NCBI RefSeq assembly: GCF_050947335.1
Contig: NC_134993.1
Coordinates: forward strand, 11,842,001-11,906,000
Reading direction: 5' to 3'
Origin: Megachile rotundata
Lineage: Eukaryota; Arthropoda; Insecta; Hymenoptera; Megachilidae
Length of the DNA: 64,000 nt
A program made the position numbers and the translations under genes. Below are positions 1 through 12,469 of this stretch, piece after piece. Position 1 is the first letter of the stretch, and each line of letters begins with the position of its first letter. The notes beneath the pieces were generated by a model, which was given only the letters and a program-made list of their open reading frames with translations, did not search any database and was not told the DNA's origin.

Positions 1-600
1 CAAATATTCAATTCTAAGATTTTTCAATTCTGAGACCTTCAGTTCTTAGATTTTCAATTCTCAGATTATTAATTCTGAGACTTTTCGATGTTCAAATATT
101 CAATTCTAAGATCTTTCAATTCTGAAACCATCAGTTCTTAGATTTTCAATTTTCAGATTATTTATTCTGAGACTTTTCGATGTTCAAATATTCAATTCTA
201 AGATTTTTCAATTCTGGGACCTTCAGTTCTTAGATTTTCAATTTTCAGATTATTTATTCTGAGACTTTTCGATGTTCAAATATTCAATTCTAAGATTTTT
301 CAATTCTGAGACCTTCAGTTCTTACATTTTCAATTCTTACAGCTTCAATTCTGAGACTTTTCAATTCTTAGATATTCAATTCTTGAATTTTCTATCCAGA
401 AATTTTTCAATTCTATAATTTTCAATTCATTGACTTTCAGTTCTGAGACTTTTCAATTCTCAGTTATTCAATTCTTGAATTTTCTATCCAGAAATTTTTC
501 AATTCTTTAATTTTCAATTTATAGACTTTCAATCCTGAGATTTCCAGATTTCTCCCAATTTTCAATTCGCAAATTTATAATTTCCCAAATTTCAATTCTC
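1..600. repeat. TTCAATTCT-type minisatellite, 92-bp units then degenerate
   Basis: The stretch is built from short TTCAATTCT / TTTTCAATT words. In the first ~345 bp they form a higher-order unit: the phrase TTTTCGATGTTCAAATATTC recurs at about 81, 173 and 265, giving a 92-bp period. After ~345 the order decays into irregular TTCAATTCT words and fades by ~600. The array is cut by the window's left edge, so its full length is unknown. No coding potential is seen. Confidence 0.9.
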
Positions 601-1500
601 TGATTTCCTTGATTTTCAACCTTCATGTCTCAAATTGACAAACTACCATATTTTGAGATTAACCTCAAAAAATTTCAGGATTTCAACAATTTTTATACTT
701 AAATTTTCAAACACGCAAATTTATAAGAACACAAAAAAGACTTGATATAATTGAATTTTCCAAAAGATACACTCACAAGTATCCTCAACCCAACACCCAC
801 CAGCAAGCTCATCCCCAGCTCATCCCAACAAGTAATTCAAAAGCAAATTCCAGCTATCTCACGTCAATCAAATGATTCCGCGAAGACTCGTGCTTTTTCA
901 ATGCGACAACTCGCCATTAACGGCAAGAAAAAGCCCAGTTAGCGAGTCACGTACGTAGCGGCTTTCCGCGGTGTTTCATGTTTTTCCAGCTTTGGAACGT
1001 CGGCCCTTTTCGCGGGCTGATTCGAATTGATTCGCGGAACGCGATGAAAGGGCCATGGTTCCCGTGAAAAGCAAGGAACGCAAACTTTTCATCCTGGCGA
1101 GACTTCTTCCCGGCGTTTTCTAACCATTCGTGGCTCTTCATTCCCGGACGTTTTCGAGCCGTGCCGGTGAATCGTGGTTTCGGCTTACTTGAAAAGCTCG
1201 CCAGTGTTCGCCGTCCTCTTTCGCTTACTGACCGGGAAGAATTAAACACCGTTGACGCGCTTATTCAGAATTATCGCGTGTGGCCTCGAAGGGAACTAGG
1301 GCCTTCGAGGGTTGAAGCTGTTTAGTCTGAAACCCTTTCAGGTCAGGACTGTTTGCACAGCGTTGGGAAGATTGACTTGATCAACGTTTAGAATGAAATG
1401 TGATAGAGTGCTTTTGGAAGGCAATTATTGCTTTCGATTGGGGGATAATAGGGTGTATGCTATGTATCCTGAAGTGCAAATATTGATGAGGGTTGTTTTG
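601..1500. other. Unique sequence, no gene recognised
   Basis: Non-repetitive sequence that is AT-rich to ~940 and more GC-rich at ~945-1330. Open frames of 63 codons (+) and 100 codons (-, 947-1249) occur here. Neither shows a recognisable domain, and neither is bounded by convincing splice sites. The GC-richer patch could be a regulatory island or an exon of an unrecognised gene, but nothing in it decides this. Confidence 0.5.
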
Positions 1501-1770
1501 GGTGAATGCAATGTGAATGTGTATAATTGAATCGACTGGAATTGAGTAGAAGAGAATGGAATCACATAAACTTGTATTTTGTGGAATTGAAGCGTGGGGA
1601 ATTGAACAATGCAGAATTGAATCGAGTGGAATTGAATCTTGTTGAATTGAATCCTGAATAAATTGAATCTCGTATAATTGAACCTTGAATAATTGAATGT
1701 CATAGAATTGAACCTTCCATAATTGAACCTCGAATAATTAAATTTTGTAGAATATCAAGTAATTACATCT
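1500..1770. repeat. Degenerate GAATTGAA minisatellite
   Basis: Irregular 10-17 bp units around GAATTGAAT(C/G). This is the reverse-complement sense of the TTCAATTC words at 1-600, so the two blocks are oppositely oriented. The 92-codon minus frame across it, rich in Phe, Gln and Ile, is a by-product of the repeat. Confidence 0.8.
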
Positions 1771-2265
1771 CGTATAACACGAAATGTCGCGAAGTTCAAA
1801 AATCATTCAAAAGCTACACACTCTTCTGAATACCGTCCAGATATCCATTATAATATAACGTATCTTTTACGCGGGCCAAACTCGTATATCCGTCAAAACT
1901 CTGGCATTCGTCGGAATTGAAATACCGCGTCTATTCTGTAGCCTGCTTTTCCATAGATCTACCAGTAAACTAATAAAATCCCGTATCTCCGTAAAGCCGC
2001 CGCAAATTGAGTTGGAAGATCAATATTTACTTTGAAAATCTCAAAGCTTACTTCTACTCTTTGCGTTCACCCTTTCTCACCCCGTGTCATCCGCCGTTTT
2101 GTTAACCCGCGATCCACTCGCTGCAATTAAAATTTCCGCCGTCTTTGGCGATATAACGCGAATTCGTGTCTTGCGCTATAATTGCGCGTCAGACAGAACC
2201 AGCTGACCTGACCATCGAGTTATCACTATAACTTTTCAGAATTTTTCGCGTGTTCGTTACGAACT
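1771..2265. other. Unique sequence, no gene recognised
   Basis: Non-repetitive, moderately AT-rich DNA between two minisatellites. No open frame with protein-like composition, RNA gene or mobile element end was seen. Confidence 0.5.
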
Positions 2266-3172
2266 TAAACACTGACATGACTCGTGACAGTCGTGACGCA
2301 CTCATGACGCACTGTTGACACTTGTGACGTTCTCCTGACACACTCGTGATATTAATGACGCATTCATGATGCACATCTGACGCATTTGTGACGCACTCAT
2401 GACACACATCTGACGCATTTGTGACGCACTCATGACACTTATGATAATCATGATGTACCTATGACGCACTCGTGACGCACTTGTGATACTTGTGACGCAC
2501 TCCTGACACTTGTGACGCACTCGTGACACACTCGTGATATTCATGACGCACATCTGACGCATTTGTGACGCACTCATGACACACACCTGACGCATTTGTG
2601 ACACACTCATGACGCACTTATGATAATCATGATGCATCCATGACGCACTCGTGACGCACTTTTGACACTTGTGACGCACTCCTGACACTCGTGATATTAA
2701 TGACGCATTCATGACACACATCTGACGCATTTGTGACGCACTCATGACGCACTTATGACAATCATCGTGCACCCATGGCGCACTCGTGACACACTCGTGA
2801 TATTAATGACGCACTCACGACGCACACCTTACGCATTTGTGACGCACTCATGACGCACACCTGACGCATTTGTGACGCACTCATGACAATCATGATGCAT
2901 CCGTGACGCACTCGTGACGCACTTGTAACACTTGTGACGCACTCTTGACGCACTTGTGATAGTCATGACGCACCAATGACGCGCCCATGACGTATTTGGA
3001 ATACTTGCGACGCACTCCCGGCGCACTTGTGATAATCATGACGCACTCGCGACGCACTCGTGACACTTGTGACGCACTCCTGCCGCGCTTGTGATAGTCG
3101 TGACGCACCCGCGACGCACTTGTGATACTCATGACGCACTCGCGACGCACTCGTGACACTTGTGACGCACTA
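2266..3172 (+). repeat. TGACGCAC minisatellite (10-11 bp units)
   Basis: About 80 units of GTGACGCACT with variants (CATGACGCAC, TGTGACACTC). A longer order is superimposed: the phrase ATGATAATCATGATGCATCC or close variants recurs near 2440, 2618, 2752 and 2885. Every unit carries TGACG, the ATF/CREB-type half site. The overlapping minus frames of 60-156 codons, rich in Met, Ser, Cys and Arg, come from the repeat. A second array with the same core but opposite orientation lies at 46270-47015. Confidence 0.92.
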
Positions 3173-4090
3173 ACGTCATCACAGTGACAATATTGAAACA
3201 GACAATGGAAGTCGTTATGTCAATTTGGTCTTTAATTCAATCCTTAACAAATAATTGAACTCCAAACGAATATAAAAAATTCATGTGAAATTCATGACAA
3301 ATTGCGTCAGGTCCGAAATAATGCAGGGGTTTAAACAGAAACTGTGGGAATGCCACGGCAAAAAAGTTGATCAGAGGAGAAAGTTCACGCGGATTACCTT
3401 TGTGCAACTAGAACGTCGAAGTTCCGTGTAAGATTAGGACGATCGTTTGTGCGGACTTACAGGCATTCCAAGGAACACCGTCAAAGACACGGGGATGCTT
3501 CTGCGAGAGGTAGGTCACCCTAATGATCACAGGGTTGAAACCGAAATTCCTCGACAACGGGGCGAATCAGACGCGCTATGCAAAGCCGAATCTGCTCCGC
3601 TGATGAGCAGCTGCCGGCGTCGGTTCGCGCGCAGACGATCGTGTTTTTGCAGCAAATCGAACCGTGACAAAAGTAATTCGAAAATTTCTAATTGAACAAA
3701 GAGTCCAATCAACGGGTACGATTTGACGTGACTCTACGACTCGACTCGATGAGATCCAATTTTCTGCTACCCGGTATCACGCGGAGCAATTGTGCAGCTC
3801 GCGCGCTGCGGATCGATGCGGTTCAATTCTTGTTGCAATTCTACGAAATTTCCTGACAATACTACGGTGTAGACGGATTTAATTCCGAGTGCTGTAGTTT
3901 GTAACAATTTTTGGGGTTCAGTTCGGTATTTTATAATTCTATGCAATTCAATTCAAGAGGATTCAATTCTGAGCGTTGTACTCTCCAACGTTCAATTTTA
4001 TGAGGTTCAATTCAATATTTTGCAATTCTACACAATTCCATTTTTTGCATTGTAATTCGTGACATTTAATTTTATAGACATTAAACCAAT
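3173..4090. other. Unique sequence with a short TTCAATTC patch
   Basis: Mostly unique sequence. A GC-richer segment at ~3400-3830 contains an 82-codon plus frame and a 61-codon minus frame with no recognisable domain. From ~3900 to 4060 the DNA becomes a loose series of TTCAATTCT words, a degenerate relative of the array at 1-600. Confidence 0.5.
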
Positions 4091-4092
4091 TC

Positions 4093-4465
4093 TCAAGTTT
4101 TCAAGTGTGCAAGTTTTCAAATTTTCAAGTTTTCAAGTTTTCAAGTTTTCAAGTTTTCAAGTTTTCAAGTTTTCAAGTTTTCAAGTTTTCAAGTTTTCAA
4201 GTTTTCAAGTTTTCAAGTGTTCAAGTTTTCAAGTGTTCAAGTTTTCAAGTTTTCAAGTTTTCAAGTTTTCAAGTTTTCAAGTTTTCAAGTGTTCAAGTTT
4301 TCAAGTGTTCAAGTTTTCAAGTTTTCAAGTTTTCAAGTATTCAAGTTTTCAAGTTTTCAAGTTTTCAAGTTTTCAAATTTTAGTTTTCAAGTTTTCAAGT
4401 TTTCAAGTTTTCAAATTTTCAAGTGTTCAAGTTTTCAAGTTTTCAATTTTTCAAGTTTCAAAGTT
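4093..4465 (+). repeat. (AAGTTTTC)n satellite, 8-bp unit
   Basis: More than 40 nearly perfect 8-bp copies of AAGTTTTC, with scattered AAGTGTTC, AAGTATTC and AAATTTTC variants. Since the unit length is not a multiple of three and contains no stop, all three forward frames stay open, giving spurious Phe/Ser/Gln/Val-rich proteins of 85-142 codons. Confidence 0.95.
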
Positions 4466-4500
4466 TTCTCATAAATATCTACTATGAGTCATTCCTCATC

Positions 4501-4840
4501 AAATCACTTTTGGACCTCACCATCTGCGATTTTGCTCCAATCAAAATATGTCGTAGTCCCCGTGAAATTACGTGGGGTTTAAGTCATCATTTTGCCGGTT
4601 TCGAATTTGTTAACAAATAACAAGCCTTCAAAGTTTGCAATTTTTGCCCACTTTCGCGAAAATAGGCTCCACTCACGAATTTTTTTCTCAGAAACTACTC
4701 AACCGATTTAGCTAAATTTTTTTCTGTTTCATTCACAAAGGATTGGGCTATTTTAAAATATTTTTTTTTAATTCCGGCAATTTGTTATGGAATGTTGCAA
4801 AATTTAAACAAATTCTGTTTTGCGTTTTTTTCAATGAGGG
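4501..4840 (+). mobile_element. Dispersed repeat element, copy 1 (no minisatellite)
   Basis: This ~340-bp stretch recurs at ~43104-43440 and ~56080-56415 at high identity by eye, so it is an interspersed repeat. Landmarks are CTTTTGGACCTCACCATC at the left, TTTGCCGGTTTCGAATTTG in the middle and TTTTGCGTTTTTTTCAATG at the right. Copy 1 stops after CAATGAGGG, whereas the other copies continue into a 158-bp tandem repeat. No terminal inverted repeats, poly-A tail or coding frame were found, so its class is unknown. Confidence 0.8.
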
Positions 4841-5554
4841 TAAAGGGTTAAAAGTATGGTCATATTCTTTGAAGCTTCCTTTTAAAATGAGTCCTTGGAG
4901 GCTCGAAAACTGACGTCACTACAAGCTTGAAAATTCGCGGAGTAGTTGCAAGTCAATTCCATATTTTATCATTCCAAGAGCGCACAATTCTAACAACAAT
5001 TTCCTAACCTGATTACCTTTAATCAAAAACCCGTAATCAACCGATCGCTCGAAGTTGAATAATTCCGACGTGTCTCCGACGTCAAAATAATAATCGCACG
5101 ATTCCGTCGATGCAACGAAGGAATGAAATCACGGTACCCAAGCGAATCGCTTCAATTTGCCGTAGTCAATCCGCCATGAGATCTTGATTGACTATAGCTC
5201 GAGCTAGTTCAGATTACCAGTTACAACGGGTTACAATATACGAAGCTAATGCTGTTCCGAAATCGTGACCCGTCGTACTCTCTGCAACTTCCCTTCATTC
5301 TGTTTCATGGTTACGTCTACCCTGTCCGTGCTTTGGCCAAACAATCGTTCGATCGATGTCACGATGTTTGCAAACATGAGTATCTTATTTAAACAAACGT
5401 ATATTGTACTCGAGTTTTCGGGCAATATGGGAGCGTGGTCCACGTTAAATGAGGCGTATGAAACTGTTTGGGACGCTCTGTGGTAGTTCGAGGACGATTT
5501 GGGAATTGTTAAATATTTGTGTATCATTTTTTTTAGATTTGGAAGGGGAGGAAT
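4841..5554. other. Unique sequence, no gene recognised
   Basis: Non-repetitive DNA between a dispersed repeat and a satellite. Overlapping frames on both strands at ~5246-5527 (73 and 93 codons) show no recognisable motif and shadow each other. Confidence 0.5.
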
Positions 5555-6185
5555 TTAGGAAACGGTAGGGAGAATTGAAGAATTGAAAAATTCAAAAGTT
5601 TGAGATTTAAGGAATTGAAGAATCGAAGAATTGACGAGTAAAATAATTGAAGAACTGAAATTTTGAAAATTGATGAATTGACAAATAGAAAATTGAGGAA
5701 CTGAAATTTTAAAAATGTGGATAACTGAAGAATTGAAAAATTGAAAAATTGAGAAATTGAGAAATTGAGAAATTGAAAAATTGAAAAATTGAAAAATTGA
5801 GAAATTGAAAAATCGAAAAATTGAAAAGTTAAAAAATTGAAAAATTGAAAAATTGAGAAATTGAAATATTGATAAATTAAAAAGTTGAAAAATTAAAAAA
5901 CTGAAAAATTGAAAAATTGAAAAGTTAAAAAATTGAAAAATTAACAAATTGACAAATTGAGAAATTGAAAAATTGAAAAATTGAAAAATTGACAAATTGA
6001 CAAATTGAAAAATTGAAAAATTGAAAAATTGAAAAGTTGAAAAGTTGAAAAGTTGAAAAGTTGAAAAATTGAAAAATTGAAAAATTGACAAATTAAGAAA
6101 TTGAAAAATTGAAAAATTGAAAAATTGAAAAATTGAAAAATTGAAAAATTGAAAAATTGGAGAATTGAAAAATTGAAAATATAAC
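5555..6185 (-). repeat. (AAAAATTG)n satellite, 8-bp unit
   Basis: Around 75 copies of AAAAATTG with AAAAGTTG, ACAAATTG and AGAAATTG variants. The left 130 bp is more degenerate and the block at 5730-6170 is nearly pure. It is the reverse complement of the CAATTTTT array at 8158-8560, so the two face each other across ~2 kb. The 178-codon Phe/Gln/Ile/Ser minus frame is repeat-derived. Confidence 0.95.
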
Positions 6186-6904
6186 TCAGAAGTTAAACAA
6201 TTATCAAACTTGACTACCTGTCATCTACAATTAATCATTAACTACATAAAATATGCAATTCTAAACCTAAAAATAAATATCCATAAAATAAATATAATAA
6301 TTCTAAAAAGTTCCTTCGTATCATTCTCAATTATCAAAGAGGAAATCTCTGTACGATCTGTTATATTTAGTAACATCTTGAAGGAAAGGATAATGGATGA
6401 AAAGGTACGTGGAAGTTCGAAAATTTATAAGAGAAATTTCTCGTAAGGATAAGGAGATAGCGAGTTTGATATCCGAAGATGAACCATTTCACGGAATGTT
6501 CAAAGTTCCATTTCTTAGCTCAGAAAACAGCGTCTATGGTAAAAGAATCAATAAAGATAAGAGCAACTAAGTATATTTGCACTTTTCTAGTCCGTCCTGA
6601 GAATGTTCACAACTTTTGTATTTCGTTCGATATTTATTGTTTAACGTCTTTTGTTTGTATCGGATAATTCCTCGAACTTTTCCTATTATTGGATTAAAAT
6701 CACGTACATAGTGGATTTGTGGTAACTTCCAGATAAAAATCATTCTGCTGTTCAATATTTTTCTTCCAATTTTATTTAATATTTTAATATCATAATTACT
6801 TTAAATTATTATACTTATGTGTCAATTTAAAGTAAACGAAGATTTGCATTATATTTTATTTTCAATTCGAACAATTGAAATAATTGAAATAATTGAAATG
6901 TTCC
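6186..6904. other. AT-rich unique sequence, no gene recognised
   Basis: AT-rich non-repetitive DNA. Short frames of 62-78 codons are present but have no domain signature and no splice context that would support an exon. Confidence 0.5.
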
Positions 6905-7320
6905 AAATGATTTCAATTACTTAAGAAATTCAAGTAATACAAGTAATAAAAGTAATTCACGTAATTCAAGTATTTAAAGTCTTTCAAGTATTTCAAGTAA
7001 TTCAAGTATTTCAAGTAATACAAGTAATTCAAGTAATTCAAGTATTTCAAGTATTTCAAGTATTTCAAGTATTTCAAGTATTTCAAGTATTTCAAGTATT
7101 TCAAGTATTTCAAGTATTTCAAGTAATTCAAGTATTTCAAGTAATTCAAGTAATTCAAGTAATTCAAGTAATTCAAATAATTCAAGTAATTCAAATAATT
7201 CAAGTAATTCAAGTAATTCAAGTATTTCAAGTATTTCAAGTATTTCAAATAATTCAAGTAATTCAAGTATTTCAAGTATTACAAGTAATTAAAGTAATTA
7301 AACTAATTGAACTAATTCAA
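6905..7320 (-). repeat. (CAAGTATTT/CAAGTAATT)n satellite, 9-bp unit
   Basis: About 42 copies of a 9-bp unit alternating between CAAGTATTT and CAAGTAATT in runs. The period of three codons yields a 120-codon minus frame of Tyr-Leu-Asn/Lys triplets, which is an artefact. The core is shared with the nearby 8-bp TTCAA arrays. Confidence 0.95.
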
Positions 7321-8157
7321 TCCGAAAAGTTCGAACGTTTCATGTAATTAACTATTCAAGAGTTCAGAAGAAAACGGAGAATGCTAAAAATATATGAAAA
7401 ATAAAATTCCACTTATTTGAAAAGGAATATAACTTACTAACATTGTTGACACATGAAATATAAACGAAAATATAATAGGAAATCCAGCGATGAATATTGA
7501 AATTCCTTTCGCGTATAATAACTAGGTAAAACAGTTTAAAGGGGATAAAATTTCCGAGAAATGTTTTGCAATCGATTTAGCAGTAAATCGTTTCGCGGCC
7601 AATTAACAAATAATGCAGTCGTGCAGAGTAGCATCAACGGCACGCATTTAAACGGGGCGATAATTCACCGAACCGTCCCCGATATCCCTGATTTCACGGA
7701 AACGGTGAAAGGGCAACGAGCAATGGCGTCCCAAACGAGGTTAATCGTGGTAAGTTTCCGTAGTAACTTTATGCCGTTCTGTTAGCCGCGCAGTTCGCTG
7801 TTCCGCTGTACCGTATCGTCGCAAATAGGCTGATTTATTGGCAATTATGGATCGACGACAAATGCCAGCCGTTTGCGGGTCGACTGTGGTAACCCTAGTA
7901 CAGAGTAATAATTACAGGGAAGATCTATGAACGCGAACCGTGCTGTTTCTCCTTCTTTCTGCGCCGTTTCAAACTACGTTCTAACTTTCGCTGTGTACCC
8001 GTTGCTTTGTTCGCACCTCGTGTATTACATTTTCACACGATTTTATACGGTTTCAATAATTATTGCTCTGTTAACAAGAATATTGTATTTATTGCAATTT
8101 GTGGTTGAGGAGAAACGGGCAAATCTGGTGATCGGACGTCAGATCAATGGACAAGAT
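7321..8157. other. Unique sequence between two satellites
   Basis: Non-repetitive DNA forming part of the spacer between the oppositely oriented AAAAATTG and CAATTTTT arrays. Frames at 7561-7785 (74 codons) and 7927-8163 (78 codons) have mixed composition but no recognised domain. An exon is possible but unsupported. Confidence 0.45.
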
Positions 8158-8560
8158 CTTTAATTTTTCAATTTTTCAATTTTTCAATTTTTCTATTTTT
8201 CAATTTTTCAAGTTTTCAATTTTTCAATTTTTCAATTTTTCTATTTTTCAATTTTTCAATTTTTCGACTTTTCTATTTTTCAATTTTTCAATTTTTCAAT
8301 TTTTCAATTTCTCAATTTGTCAATTCTTCAATTTTTCAACTTTTCAACTTTTCAACTTTTCAACTTTTCAACTTTTCAACTTTTCAACTTTTCAATTTTT
8401 CAATTTTTCAATTTTTCAATTCTTCAATTTCTTAATTTTTCAATTTTTTAATTTCTCACTTCCCCAATTTCTCAATTTTTCAATTTTTCAATTTCATTAT
8501 TTCTCCATTTGTCAATTTGTCAATTTATCAATTTGTGGTTTTGTCATTTTGTGTTTTTGT
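8158..8560 (+). repeat. (CAATTTTT)n satellite, 8-bp unit
   Basis: About 48 copies of CAATTTTT, with a run of CAACTTTT at ~8335-8395 and a degenerate right margin. It mirrors the AAAAATTG array at 5555-6185, including the minor variant: CAACTTTT here corresponds to AAAAGTTG there. The 237-codon frame starting at 8147 is the repeat read through and should be ignored. Confidence 0.95.
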
Positions 8561-8757
8561 GAGTTTCACAATTGTTCAATTCTTCAGTTCCACAATTCTA
8601 CAATTCTACAATTCTACAATTCTACAATTCTTCAGTTCTTCAATTCCTGCAATTCCCTCAATTGCTTCAATTCCTTCAATTCCTTCAATTCCTTCAATTC
8701 CTTCAATTCCTTCAATTCCTTCAATTCCTTCAATTCCTTCAATTCTTCAATTCTTCT
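8561..8757 (+). repeat. (CTACAATT)n and (CCTTCAATT)n blocks
   Basis: Two small homogeneous blocks follow the CAATTTTT array directly: six or so copies of the 8-mer CTACAATT (~8590-8632), then ten copies of the 9-mer CCTTCAATT (~8660-8745). Both keep the CAATT core, suggesting local expansion of successive variants of one ancestral word. Confidence 0.93.
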
Positions 8758-9542
8758 CCGGTTAACCACGTATACCGTTCCACAGCAAACAAAACAGTCA
8801 TGCAAAATAAATGCGCGCAAATTCAATAAATTAATGTTTTTCTCAGCACGAGCAGGTTGAAGGCCGCGGCAACATTCAGGATGACCGAATACCTCTCGTA
8901 CAATTCGCGTGGAAAAGCAGCTGAATAGGCTGGTAATTGCGAGGAAAGGAGGGCGAAAGAGCGGAGGCAGCTTTCAGGGGGCTACGCGGAAAATTGAGTT
9001 TCGGATATGAAATAATTAATGCGGCTTCGCGAACGAGACGGACGTTACGCGTTACCACATTAGCCCGGTCCTTTCGCCCTCTGCGCCCCCTCACCCGTAA
9101 CGGATTCAAGGGGTAGCCTCCTTCCATTTCACCTCCGTTCAGCCTCCTACCCCTGCTTCCGGCTATAACTCAAAATCCCTCAGGTGTGCTAACCGCGTAT
9201 GCCGGCGGTCACGTTGGAATGTTAGGCCGCGAGCTTCCACCGTTATTAAGCCTCGTTCACATTCGCAGGCCGTGCACGTTCCACGTGACATATACACACA
9301 CGTGTATGCACGCTCTGGACAGCCTCGACCCTTTCAGGTATTGAAACTTCGACGAATTTCCATGAGTACACCCGCGGGAGGGGGTGGACTTTATGACGCT
9401 CGTAATAAGACGTCGTCTACGATTTTCGGGTCGGTTTATCTTTCGCGAAAATTGAGATTGCTGTTTCAGGGTTTTGGGGTCTCTGATTGTTTGAGGGATG
9501 ACTCGATGATTTGTGAAATGATGGGGCTGTTGCGTGGATGAT
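8758..9542. other. Unique, CpG-richer sequence; no gene recognised
   Basis: Non-repetitive DNA with CpG-rich patches (~8860-9330). Frames at 8876-9127 (-) and 9272-9541 (+) lack recognisable domains. This stretch leads into the CpG-rich 30-bp satellite. Confidence 0.45.
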
Positions 9543-11050
9543 ATGTGTTGGTGATATAATGCGAGATTATACAATTCGTTGCAATATGAATGAAGGCTAT
9601 ATAACGCGTGGATGTGTGGTGAAAGACGATATAACGCGTGGTAATAGGATATGGTGAAATAAGACGTAGTGATACGATGCAAGATGGTATAACACTTTGC
9701 AATATAACGCGTAGCAATGCAAGACAAGGATACAACGTATTGCAATATAATGAGAGGTGATACAACGCATTGCAATATAATGAGAGGTGATACAACGTGT
9801 GGCAATATAAGGCAAGGTGATACAACGCTTTGAAATACAATGCAAGACTATTCAACGCGTGGTAATATAACGCAAGGCAATGCAATGCGATGCAATGCAT
9901 GGCAATATAACGAAAAGAAATTCAATGCGTTGTAATATGGCAGTAGGCGATGTATAGCGTTGCAATAAGACGCAAGGCGATATGACGCGTTGTAACGTAA
10001 CGCACGGCGATATAACGCGAAGTAATACTACGCATGGCAATATAACGCGTGGAATTGCGACGCATGGCGACATAACGCGAGATATACTACGCATGGCGAT
10101 ATAACGCGTGGAACTGCGACGCATGGTGGTATAACGCGTGAAATTGCGATGCATGGCGATATAACGCGAGGTAATACTACGCATGGCAATACTACGCGTG
10201 GAATTGCAACGCATGGCGATATAACGCGTGGAATTGCGACGCACGGCGATATAACGCGTGAAATTGCGACGCATGGCGATATAACGCGAGGTAATACTAC
10301 GCATGGCAATACTACGCGTGGAATTGCAACGCATGGCGATATAACGCGTGGAATTGCGACGCACGGCGATATAACGCGTGAAATTGCGACGCATGGCGAC
10401 ATAACGCGAGGTAATACTACGCATGGCAATATAACGCGTGGAATTGCGACGAAAGGCGATATAACGCGAGATATACTACGCTTGGCTATATAACGCGTGG
10501 AATTGCGACGCATGGCGATATAATTCAAGGTAATACTACGCATGGCAATATAACGCGTGGAATTGCAACGCATAGCGATATAACGCGAGGTTATACTACG
10601 CATGGCAATATAACGCGTGGAATTGCAATGTAATGCGATATAATGCAAGGTAATACTACGCATGGTGATATAACGAGTGGAATTGCGACGCATGGTGATA
10701 TAACGCGTGAAATTGCAACGCATGGCGATATAACGCGAGGTAATATTACACATGGCAATATAACGCGTGGAATTGCGACGCATAGCGATATAACGCAAGG
10801 TAATACTACGCATGGCGATATAACGCGTGGTAATACTACGCAAAGCGATACAACCTGTTGCAATATAACACAAGGCGATATAACGCGTTGTAATATCGCA
10901 CACTGCAATATAACGCGTTGTAACATAACATATGGCGATACAATGTGTGGCAATGCGGCGGATTGCAATATAACGCGTTGCAATATAACAAAAGGCAATG
11001 CGACGTATTTCAATACTATTCAAGGCTATATAATGCGTGGCAATATAACT
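9543..11050 (+). repeat. CpG-rich 30-bp satellite, block 1 (forward)
   Basis: About 50 units of 30 bp, each made of two words: GCGATATAACGCG followed by TGGAATTGCGACGCATG, or by AGGTAATACTACGCATG. The left ~450 bp is diverged and the right part is regular. A 120-bp higher-order unit is visible: 10201-10320 and 10321-10440 are almost identical. As 30 is divisible by three and the unit lacks stops, several frames on both strands stay open for up to 342 codons. Those Arg/Ile/Thr-rich or Ile/Pro/Val-rich frames are not genes. Confidence 0.95.
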
Positions 11051-12469
11051 TCTCAATCAGTAGTAAAAAATAATGTAAATTAAATCAATGACTAAATTTA
11101 TCTTAAATCGAATAAAAATAATCGAACGTCGTGTAAAATATATGGCAGACTTCATGTTGCCGGCAAGATAATTTTGTATGAAATATGCGACCGGCAATAA
11201 TGCGAACGCAAAGTAGGGAGTCCGTTCACGTCGTCAAATATTAGCGTCGTCGAAAGGCATCACATCAGACATCGATTAAATATTGAACAGCGTTGTTACA
11301 CGCGGAGCTAATCCCTTTACTGCGTCGTTAAATTTGATTCATTCGTCGTCTCGTAAAATTTAACTTTCGATTAAACCGCCGCCCGTTTAATACGATTGGC
11401 GCTTTTGGGATTTAAAGGACAATAAATTTAATCGGAAGCAGAAAAAACGCCCGGCGCTCGTCCACGTTCGTTCTTCTCTCTCTCTTTTCGGCGCCGCTTT
11501 TTTTTTCCATTCGACCCTTCTAATGAATTTATTTGTCGACGATACAGCCCCGATATTTCCGGCGTTTTGCATAACTGACCTTTAATTTTCGTTAACCGAC
11601 TGTCCACAGGTGTGTACGAACATTTTTACCACGCATTTCCTGGAAATAATCCGTGGCTGTTTGCGACTCTTTTACTGTTATTGTTTTTCGAACCAACACC
11701 TACAATCTGGGAACAAGCTATCACGGCCGATAAATAACTGTGCGGGTTTTTGTTAATTGCTGAATTTACACTGTTGCTAAATATCGTTAATCCGAAATAA
11801 ATTGAATATTGAAAAATGGGTTTCGGAGATTTAAAGATACGACTGCACGCAGCTGGAAAGAAGTCTCTCCGAAGAGTATAATCTATAATGTGACTTCCTT
11901 TCTATAAAGTTTTCTAAAAATTTGTGCAAGAGCGGAACGTTATGATGTTTCCTCGTAACTGCAAATACAGTTCGGAATAAATTATTCAAATTCGTATTTA
12001 TTCTTTATTTAGTTGCTTGTTTAAGGCGAATGTTAATATATTAGAGACACTTGGCGAATGTACGCCTCCAGCTTCTGTATACGCTTACCGCTTATTATTG
12101 TTGGCAAAGTAAACGTTTTAATTATGAGCGCGGAGCCGAAGCAGTAACTCCGGTACTGAAACCTATTTGCATAATTGTATACTTTCTGCGTTCCATGAAC
12201 CTTGATTTTGCGCGTTTAATACTAGTTATTTCTAAATCGAGCATGCCCAATTGAAGCTTGGAATAAGTACGTTCATTAGCTGCTGTTTTGCCAAACAAAA
12301 TTCGACGTTTATGTACAATGGTGATTGAAAATGCAATATAGCGCGAGAATGGAATAATTTGCAAATTCGTGCAATATGATTCGTTAGTGAGCATAATCAT
12401 TAATAGAACTTCAGTATATGGTCACCGGTTACTATTTGATTGATACATCATTGAACAAAGCGTTGCCTC
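11051..12469. other. Unique sequence between satellite blocks 1 and 2
   Basis: About 1.4 kb of AT-rich non-repetitive DNA, with a CpG-rich patch near 11270-11560. No frame above 92 codons and no recognised motif. It forms the loop between the forward block at 9543-11050 and the inverted block at 12470-13365. Confidence 0.5.

Noticed and set aside
2266..3172. CRISPR or protein-coding reading of the GTGACGCAC array
   Set aside because: The unit is only 10-11 bp without true spacers, and the Met/Ser/Cys/Arg frames are stop-free readings of the repeat in several phases.
8147..8860. 237-codon plus frame rich in Phe, Asn, Ser, Ile and Gln
   Set aside because: It is the 8-bp CAATTTTT array and its neighbours read through. 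Overlapping frames give equally repetitive proteins, and the mirror array at 5555-6185 does the same.
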